Part shown: positions 57,501 to 64,000 of the stretch, piece after piece | How positions within the stretch are numbered: position 1 is the stretch's first letter | Layout: the number at the start of each line of letters is the position of its first letter | Source: Protonemura montana | Lineage: Eukaryota; Arthropoda; Insecta; Plecoptera; Nemouridae | DNA length: 64,000 nucleotides | NCBI GenBank assembly: GCA_947568835.1 | Contig: OX387603.1 | Location: 13,168,651-13,232,650 of the forward strand | Reading direction: 5' to 3' | The notes under the pieces: model-generated | The model's database searches: none | What the model was told of the DNA's origin: nothing | The model's input: only the letters and a program-made list of their open reading frames with translations | Made by a program: the position numbers and the translations under genes

Positions 57501-58229
57501 TGCAGGACACGGGCTACGACACGGCGTCGTCTAGCAGGGCGTCGTCGGGGCGACGCGTCGACAGGCCCAGTCTCATACCGGTGCGCGTACCATCACGAGC
57601 GTCGACGCCAACACGATGGGAGCCGCCCAAAGTAAGCCAGAACTCCATATTGCAGGAGAAGGCGTTGTTTTGAGATGCAGAGAGATACCCCATTAGTCAA
57701 TCTGAACTGCATGTAAAAAATATGACTGATTTAAACACAATGCAGGGTGGAATGGGTGGAACGATGACTTTGTTTACTCACTTTCGCTTCTGGTTAATCA
57801 TTGTGGAAGGAATCCTTAGTTAGAGAGAGAAGGCATACGTTGGGACTAAAGGATCCAATAGGCTTTCTGTTAAGTCTTGTGTGAGAAAACATCTGGGTTT
57901 ACACCAAATTTGAGGGAGAAACCTGGAGAAACCGCCCATATCCTATACAAACCACATTTTAAAATGGGATGCCCAATTAAAAGACGAGTGTATCATCTAT
58001 ATAAGAGAACTAAAAAAAATTATAAATAATTTGTGAATTCACCACCACTTTCTATAGCGATGTCCCTTGGAATCTACCACATGGCATATTTAATATTCAG
58101 CCTGCAAGATCACACGGGACCCGTCGGCCCCAGCCCCTTCCACGAGGCCGCGCCCGTGACGTCGAAATCGGCACCCCGAGCTGCAGCGACTCGGCGTCGG
58201 GGTCCCCAAGCGACGTCGATCTAGTCTGA
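51538..58229 (+). CDS. TMEM26: Transmembrane protein 26 orthologue, 6 coding exons
   Basis: Exons: 51538-51731, 54390-54633, 55481-55712, 56507-56739, 57470-57631, 58101-58229, in phase, 397 residues. It follows vertebrate TMEM26 closely: a first helix after ATRVVFGLHGAVAIWQV, YW.L..PVLILLFEALYTLV, FCPSVFLYLVSVVPAIWLLEL, LMLILIVGRWMLPKGELTRDQ, SQLLLVYIGTAADIIEFFDS, ALVLLTLAIWSWSLLQF, ITLQDLPFLVFRLLLIVHYRI and NALVLLLQLYRLHVL. These are seven or more membrane helices of the multi-pass Tmemb_26 family. TMEM26 marks beige/brite adipocytes in mammals; its molecular function is unknown. Exons 5-6 add an Arg/Ser-rich cytosolic tail ending SASGSPSDVDLV. Without splicing at 56739 the protein would end one codon later (stop 56743-56745), a possible short isoform. 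The open frame continues past the final TGA (see the extension at 58227-58400). Confidence 0.92.
52010..52200. repeat. Dispersed GATGAAGTAAC..AAAAC repeat (TMEM26 intron 1)
   Basis: The blocks 'ttgaatgctgagtataactgctaattttcccgacg', 'ctcgatgaagtaaccggc' and 'gaaaattagctgtttaactgagcatt' correspond to those around 45637-45781 and 39405-39500 (AAAGTAACAAGTG..TTACGAAACGTTGGG). It is a decayed member of that family. The rest of this 2.7-kb intron, including a 131-codon open frame at 52538-52933, shows nothing recognisable. Confidence 0.5.
55757..56186 (+). repeat. Dispersed repeat family D, most complete copy (TMEM26 intron 3)
   Basis: Starts TTGATTGATTTGTGGGG, TTTAACGATGCACTG; continues 'acaacgagccatgggcac', a GATGAGGATGAG tract, 'gaaacccggtgccggc', 'aacgtcccttccgaagg', 'atttctccacaaatcc' and 'gaactggtcatgtgtatg'; and ends 'cggtgatctaacgaaaaccggtgttac'. 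About 430 bases, non-coding. The first 20 bases recall the start of the tick SINE Ruka (from memory, unverified). Confidence 0.8.
56833..56960 (+). repeat. Internally deleted family D copy (TMEM26 intron 4)
   Basis: The GATGGAGATGATGGACCTAACC block is joined directly to 'gaacagaactgggtcataag', 'tgatgcccgcccacctaatactga' and 'gcttaacttactcat', so the central 200 bases of family D are missing. Confidence 0.5.
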
Positions 58230-58400
58230 CGCCACTGTGCCGGTGTCACCAGCGTCTTCCTTCTGTTCGCCGTGATCCTGGCAGTGAGCCTGGCACTCCT
58301 GCACACGGCGGTTACAGGAGATGGAATCGTCCTGGCGGCCCGGCGCGCGCAGCCGCTCGACTTAGCGCAGCCGCTTATCGTTGCGCAGCACAACGACTGA
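58227..58400 (+). other. In-frame open extension beyond the TMEM26 stop codon
   Basis: The final TGA (58227-58229) is followed in the same frame by 56 sense codons and a second TGA at 58398-58400. The translation starts RHCAGVTSVFLLFAVILAVS, continues with LALLHTAVTGDG and IVLAARRAQPLDLAQPL, and ends IVAQHND. It contains a clear hydrophobic helix of about 20 residues. Third positions are as G/C-rich as in the true exons (GTC ACC AGC GTC TTC CTT CTG TTC GCC GTG). The stop is TGA followed by C, the leakiest context. Explanations: programmed readthrough, a CGA-to-TGA mutation or sequencing error, or an alternative splice around the stop. Confidence 0.6.
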
Positions 58401-59481
58401 CGGAGACATTGCAAATATCGATTTCCGAATTGGATATTTATCATCTGGTATAAAGTTTTTTCTCAAACTATACTTTAGAGGATAATTTCTAGTGTTCTCT
58501 CAATAAGGTGTTGAAGTCATTCAATACTGATGTCAAACCCCTCAATTTTGCCTCATTGGGGTTTGAAACTTATGTGGTTTCACAGAATATTTTATTTATG
58601 GTTGTTTGACTGAAAATTTGCTGAAAAAGGTCATGATATTGGAGGGAGAACCTTAAGAACATTGCATGTTTCTCGAAAGCAATTCTTACTCTCCAAAATG
58701 AATTTATCTTGTTCACTAAGGCAATACAAACACCTCTTTTCTTGTACCCGAAACTGGTAAAAAAAATCTCCTGACGTTTATAAGACATGATTTCGTTAAA
58801 TGGCTTCCGGTGATCTCTTGTCTTCAGAGCCATGGCGACTCCAGCACGTCCACATCAGCGTCGGTGGCTTTGGCATCGTCGCGCTGAATGGACATCAAGA
58901 GAAAAGTCCATCATCTTATTGTAGTCCATTTGGCGCCATGTATGCTTGGTGCTTGTACGCCGTGGTGTACTTGTTTGTGTGAACTTTGTAAAGCGGGGAC
59001 CACTCTCGTTCTATTATAAATCATTTAAATGTGCTCTCTAACGTAAATATTACCGCAAAGCAATATGACCAATGCTGGAAATGGAAACATTTCAAAGTAA
59101 AATATGTAACTACACAATTTTGTAGGATCTTCAAATACAAAAGTCCCCGGGAAAACATAAAAAATTTTCTTCGAGGAGATTTATTGATTATTGTGTTTAA
59201 CGACGCACTGTTTTGACAACGGTCTAATGGCGTCGCCTCTCTCCGAGCAGAGGAAATAAAACTGTAGATAATTGAACCGTTTTTTTTTTATTATTATGTT
59301 TATTTAATGGTGTATACAAGCATATAAATGTAAGGCTCGCCATAGCATTAATATGCTGAGCCACACAAAACATTCCCCCATTCTCTTACACGAAACTTTG
59401 GTGGTTAATAATAAATATATGACCTGAAAGTAAAACATGAACTCATTGACCACTTGAGAAACTTACTAATAAACACTGAAG
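58401..59481. other. Spacer between TMEM26 and the lectin gene
   Basis: Contains the TMEM26 3' UTR, a short family D fragment at 59184-59260 ('gtgtttaacgacgcactgttttgac') and the 3' UTR of the convergent lectin gene. On the minus strand AATAAA hexamers lie at 59299-59304 and 59287-59292, about 180-195 bases after the lectin stop. Nothing else recognised. Confidence 0.5.
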
Positions 59482-62400
59482 TCAATTGTACACCCTGCAG
59501 GTCGCAAGGCGGGCTGGCAAAGTGATTTCGCAAACGAAGGGCAATAGGGTGCCACAAGGCATATCGTTGAGCAGACCGTTCTGGCCCTGTCCGAATTGGA
59601 TGCAGTTCTCGACGGGACCTGCAACGCCGCCGTTGTTGGGTTCCCCCGTAGCAAATAAGACCTGACCGAGAGTGCATGTCGGTTGCCCTGGAAATGAAGT
59701 TCAGTTATTGCAGATCGAGTTCAGAGGTTTCACGTGTGAATCGTCTTTCAGGAAAGGGTTATTTGTTGTAAAATATTCCTTAATTTGGAAAACTTGTTAT
59801 AGGTTATTATTAGGAACTCTAATAATCTCTAATATATTGGTACCCAGCCTGGGACTTAATCTCCACCTGTCGCAAGTGCTCAACTAATTGAGCCGATTGG
59901 ACACGGCGTTTTTGAGAAGTTCATTACCACTTTTTTGGCATGCAAGTATTTTGATAACAAACGTGTTACGAAAATATATAATTTTTGTGAGATTGTTGCT
60001 TCTAATGTGGGTTATCCTAAAAACTAATGCGCATTGGGGCCAAAGTTTTCAATTGGCAATTAGGATGATCGTTGTTTGATTTATGTTTAACTGATCAGGT
60101 GTTATATTTTCAACCCGTGTCGACTCGACCGTCTAAGCTGTGTTGCCAACTCACACACAGAAACCTACACCTACACCTACACCTATACACACCCACTCTT
60201 ACACTTACACCTACAGACACAGTCAACCAACATGAATAGAATTTCAATGCAATGCACATTCGATAACGAAGTTCAATCAATCAATTCTGACAGCCAACAT
60301 GATTTAAAAGTAAATATTGACTAAATTTACAAATCAAAAAATCTACAAATGCTTGCTAGAAATTGATGCACATACGTTTTTGGAACGATAATGTAACCGG
60401 CCTTATTTCTTACCAGAAACAGTTTGGAAGTAATTTTCCACTGCAATGTCTGAGATTCCAACCCAAGCTCCGTTGTTCGTGGGTATCGCGGTGTTGAGCT
60501 GGGTCTGGATTGTCGAGTAGTCGGTAGCTGTGCTGGGTACGGCAAGGTGGGCACCCTCCAACTCGCATGTTGCCTTAGCTTCAGCCCACGTTTTCGGGGT
60601 AGTGTTGACTTTGTAGGTACCGACCCCAGCAACATAGGTGTAGCCTGTCGGAGGGGTTGGGGCCGCTGTCGCAAGGGTGAAAATACGTGATGTTAGTTTT
60701 TGTAACTGTTTTTCCAGAGAACTTATCAATATTTTTAAACATGGAAAATAATGCAGTCAGAAGACCCAATTTTGTTTTAGTATTAGATGTAAGAAAATCT
60801 CACGCATTGGGATAGTTGCACGCAAGCCGTAGACGATGTCGTTGATGCTGTCGTCGCAGAAGAGTGGCATGGTCCATCCGCATCCTGTAGTGATGACGGA
60901 GGGGGTCGTGCTGTTGCCTATTGCGCCAGTCAGCACGCAGGGCTGCGTCGTTCCTGAAGACAGGAGGCGTGCAGAGCAGCGCCAGTCGTCGTAGTTGGTC
61001 GCTTCCTTTAGAAGGGCTGCAAAGGGCAAAGAGAACCGGGGACTTGATTGATGATTGGCAAATTCTAAAGGATGCTTAAAAATGCATTGATGCTTAGTTA
61101 TTGAAATTCTGAAACTTGGAACGCAGTTTCACTTAGTTTTCCCGATTGTCAAGTGGTAGAATTTTATTCCTCTAATTTTGATCAAGCACACGACACTGTT
61201 CACCGGTTAATTGTATCGAATGAGCGTAGCGAGAAAAGGGAAGACTCAATATAAAACCAGAAAAAATTTGAAATGTTCTTATGTGTGTTTTTTTTGCTCT
61301 TATACCACTGGCCAAACAGCTGAACCGATTTGAATAAAATTTCCTGACGTAGTTCTGCTACGTTTTTTTTTCAAGTATTTTTTTCATAAAGATTTGTGAC
61401 ATTTTACATCAATATTTACATCAATATTTTTGCAGTTCAAATGTGAAATAGCCTCTACCGAAACAGTTACTGAAAGAAGCGTGAGGGTCTACTCCATTTC
61501 AAGGGACATTAAATAAATAATAAAGGACAAAATAAAATACGCTCATCTACAATTCGGAACTCAAATTACCATAGATTATTCTATCATGGCCAGCTGTAAA
61601 AGGTACTGATGCATTCGATTTATGAGTATATCTCACAGAATATCTCAAGTATGACCATATCAAGAATTCCCCAAATGGAAGCATGGAAGTTCTCCTTTTG
61701 ATAAAACTGTCTGCTAATTAATTATGTGCATTCTTCGTTTAAAAGGCAACAATCGATTAGAATTTTCGTTGAATTATCAAGCGGCAATTTTGTGTACCTA
61801 CATACGTATTTGTTAGTTAATATTTAACCGGTTACCTGTCGGCACTCGACAATTACAAAACAGTTTATTTAAACTCCTTGTAAGACCATGAAAGTAATAT
61901 GTCTTAATTTGTACGAGAAATCACCACAACCGACAACAAGTAGCTTGATAGCCTTGATTGTTTTCATTGTTTTTGTTTCTTTACCCAATGAATCTATAGA
62001 GAAAGGTACCGCATTTTCCCGAAAGTAGAGAGAATACAAAGAACTTAAAGGAAGTTTGTCAAAAAAAAAAACAGACAACGATTGAAGGTTAAATGCAATT
62101 TACGAAACAAAAGACGTTTTAAATAAAAGCCTAAAGAGTAGTGTAGCTTTTGCTTCAAAAATTGTAGCGTTTTGATAAGAAACACGAAAGGCCAGATAGC
62201 AGAAGTGTTGAAAACACCGAGCAATTATATTTGATGGATTACTTTTATCAAAAATGTATTCTTATCATTATTGCAATAATAAAATAAAATAGTTTCACTT
62301 TCTTGACCGTGAAAAGTTTAAAAAAAAAAGGTGATAGGTTTCTGCCATGTCGGTACACTTCTCTTACCATATGGAACAGAAATTGCAATGTCAATAATAA

Positions 62401-63579
62401 CCAAATATATTGTGACCGCTTCTTGTTAGTAGTTATTTTATCAACCACGTCCAAGTACTTACCATTTCTCCACAAAGTGTTGCACTGACTGTAGGTAATG
62501 GTCCCAGCATTTTGTCCATACGAGCCCCACCCAACCATTCCGACATTATCGGTAGTAGTCGGCTGCGAAAATGGATAATATGGGACCGTATGCGTGTGTG
62601 GTGGTACGGCTGGGACACTACTCGGTGGCTGGTACACTGGAGAAGGGTAAACTGCAGGAGAAGTAGGAGGTCTTATGTTCGTATTAGAACCCCCGAAAAG
62701 CGGTCCTATTCCTGCTAGTGGACTGAAAAGAAGGTTGGCTGCCGAGCCTACCATACCCCCAACACCAGCACCTACAGCGCCGCCAAAACCAGCAGCCGCC
62801 TGCCCCAATACGTTATTACCCAGTCCTGCACCTCCATTAGCTCCACCGTTGCCAAATAAGGGACGGCTAATACCTGAGTTGGCTCCAGAATTTCCCCACA
62901 AGGGACGGCTAATACCTCCATTGGCTCCGGTCCCTCCATTGACCCCAAATCTATCCAAAAGGCCTTTTGGCTGTGGTTCGGGTCCTTTAGTGCTATTGGT
63001 CGACGGGAGGGTTAGCATGGAAGGCTGGATTTTTGGTGATCGCTGCGCTAATAAGCCTTCAAATGCGAGGAAGACGAACACGAAGGCGATTGGAAAACCT
63101 GAAAGACAAAAGTTTTGGTCAGTAAGTGAAAATTCTGTGGACACAGCCCTGGGTCTGTAGACTTTGCGCAGTTTGAAAATTACGTGTCTCACCATTTCCA
63201 CCGGGCAAAGAAGAAGATAGAGTGCCCGACTCTCAGTTAATGAACCATCTGACCGGTAATTAGCAAATGTCCTACATTAGGATTTGTATTAAGGCAATAC
63301 TGATGGGGTACTAGAGAGGTAAAAAGACACTTAAACACTGTATAAGTGATAGATTGGTGGAATTATTGTGTTTAACGACGCATTGTGTTTACAACGAGCC
63401 ACATGGCACTGGTAGCAGGTAAAATATTGAGTGCATCTAGAAACTAGATGAAAACACCTGATTTTGAGAGTACCGTATCAACTCAACTCAGAATTGGAAA
63501 CACAAGTTCGCAAAAAGAAACCAAATTGTCAAAGATAGAGTTGTTTATGCTTACCAGTTGATAAAATCGTACGAACCAT
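59482..63579 (-). CDS. Secreted glycine-rich protein with C-type lectin-like domains, 5 exons
   Basis: Exons on the minus strand: 63579-63555, 63098-62463, 61016-60804, 60665-60414, 59687-59482; 443 residues. MVRTILSTGFPIAFVFVFLA followed by FEGLLAQ is a signal peptide split by intron 1. A Gly/Asn/Pro-rich region follows with near-repeats (GANGGISRPLWGN, GANSGISRPLFGN) and a GAVGAGVGGMVG stretch. Then comes a Cys-containing segment (ATNYDDWRCSARLL..TTGCGWTMPLFCDD). Last is a C-type lectin domain: TWAEAKATCELEGAHLAVP, GAWVGISD, GEPNNGGVAGPVENCIQFG, LNDMPCGTLLPFVCEI. The EPN triad is the mannose-type sugar/calcium motif; WND is replaced by LND. All four introns are phase 1, as in shuffled extracellular modules. 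Likely a soluble recognition or matrix lectin; the ligand is not determined. Confidence 0.88.
59829..59915 (-). repeat. tRNA-derived SINE copy (lectin intron 4)
   Basis: The minus strand reads CTTCTCAAAAACGCCGTGTCC, ATCGGCTCAATTAGTTGAGC, ACTTGCGACAGGTGGAGATT, AAGTCCCAGGCTGGGTACC. This is the same family as 7712-7786 and 50097-50170, more diverged, with a mutated box B. Confidence 0.55.
61017..62462. other. Lectin intron 2, nothing recognised
   Basis: 1446 bases of AT-rich sequence. The only item noted is GAATGAGCGTAGCGAGAAAAG near 61218, which resembles TGATGAGCGTAGCGAGCGAAAC near 35058; these may be remnants of one repeat. No exon or RNA gene is supported. Confidence 0.4.
63362..63410 (+). 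repeat. Fragment of dispersed repeat family D (lectin intron 1)
   Basis: 'attattgtgtttaacgacgcattgtgtttacaacgagccacatggcactgg' matches the first 50 bases of family D. Confidence 0.55.
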
Positions 63580-63616
63580 GTTGTCATGCTGTAAAATGGA
63601 ACTTTTAGGTTTGAAC

Positions 63617-63648
63617 TGCCGACTCCTGGGACTGTGCACCCTTTTATA
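63617..63648 (-). promoter_or_regulatory. TATA box and probable transcription start of the lectin gene
   Basis: The minus strand has TATAAAAG at 63648-63641. An initiator-like GGCAGTTC places a start near 63617, 31 bases downstream, which is standard spacing. This would leave a 5' UTR of about 38 bases before the ATG at 63579. The strong TATA box supports this as the true first exon. Confidence 0.65.
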
Positions 63649-64000
63649 CATGGTCGGGACTCGGGCTATCGCATCCCTACCCAGCCAGGCGGCCAGCCGT
63701 TTAGGGAGATAGTAATGAAATAATTGAAGTAGCCTTGGAGATTTATGGCAACTATTGCCCTATTTAGGGGCGATTTGAAACAAATTTAAACGTTTGTGTC
63801 CCTAATTACAAATAAATTATCTTACCACGCTAGACCATTTTAATGAAAACATAGCGTGCTGTTTTGAACTCATTTGACTCTTAACGCTAGCCTCAATTCA
63901 ATAATTAAACATTATTTCCCTGCAATTTTTGTCATGTCTAGACTAGGATTGATTTTAAATGTCACAACAAGCTTGTAACTTTGCTTGTTTCAAATACTTG
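63649..64000. other. Upstream flank of the lectin gene, nothing recognised
   Basis: AT-rich DNA, with a short GC-richer part (63652-63710) next to the TATA box that may hold proximal promoter elements. No motif can be assigned with confidence. Confidence 0.35.

Noticed and set aside
58033..58224. Alternative frame through the last TMEM26 exon
   Set aside because: The acceptor at 58100 in phase 0 gives the Ser/Asp-rich frame ending SDVDLV, consistent with exon 5; the other frame needs a phase not provided.

Overview
The window is nuclear DNA of an animal, most likely an invertebrate bilaterian. Its genes are split into many small exons with standard GT/AG junctions. The exons are GC-rich at third codon positions, while introns and spacers are AT-rich. 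Tandem and dispersed repeats are abundant. I cannot name the species. The WDY/WDR64-type gene, an animal-type UDP-glycosyltransferase end and a C-type lectin fit an arthropod or another protostome, but nothing in the sequence settles this.

Layout. 1-237: last exon of a membrane UDP-glucuronosyltransferase (+). 548-2741: two-exon gene (-) for an unrecognised basic protein built from about sixteen 15-residue repeats in a 45-residue super-repeat. 3952-5623: three-exon gene (-) for an unrecognised 230-residue hydrophilic protein. 6608-21706: EDRF1 orthologue (+) in 13 coding exons. Its introns hold a complete 4.1-kb DNA transposon (15059-19169; long inverted repeats, an 860-codon ORF, AACT target duplication), a 400-bp foldback MITE with an 8-bp target duplication (20211-20610), another inverted-repeat element and tRNA-derived SINEs.

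21707-38355 has no supported host gene. Its core is a tandem array of a 1640-1641-bp monomer (about 24570-33345). Each monomer carries four different tRNA-like modules in the same orientation, and more lone modules lie on both sides. A decayed hAT/ZMYM-like transposase N-terminus sits at 36604-37008.

38356-50493: WD40 gene of the WDY/WDR64/WDR49 group (+) in 16 coding exons. 51538-58229: TMEM26 orthologue (+) in 6 coding exons. Its last exon has an in-frame TGA followed by 56 open codons encoding a further hydrophobic helix. 59482-63579: five-exon gene (-) for a secreted Gly-rich C-type lectin with a TATA box. Every intron is phase 1.

The genes are unrelated single-copy or small-family loci and show no operon-like organisation. 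All multi-exon models were assembled by hand, requiring GT/AG junctions and matching reading phase at each intron. Where a family is known, the joined protein was compared with what I remember of that family. No alignment or database search was run.
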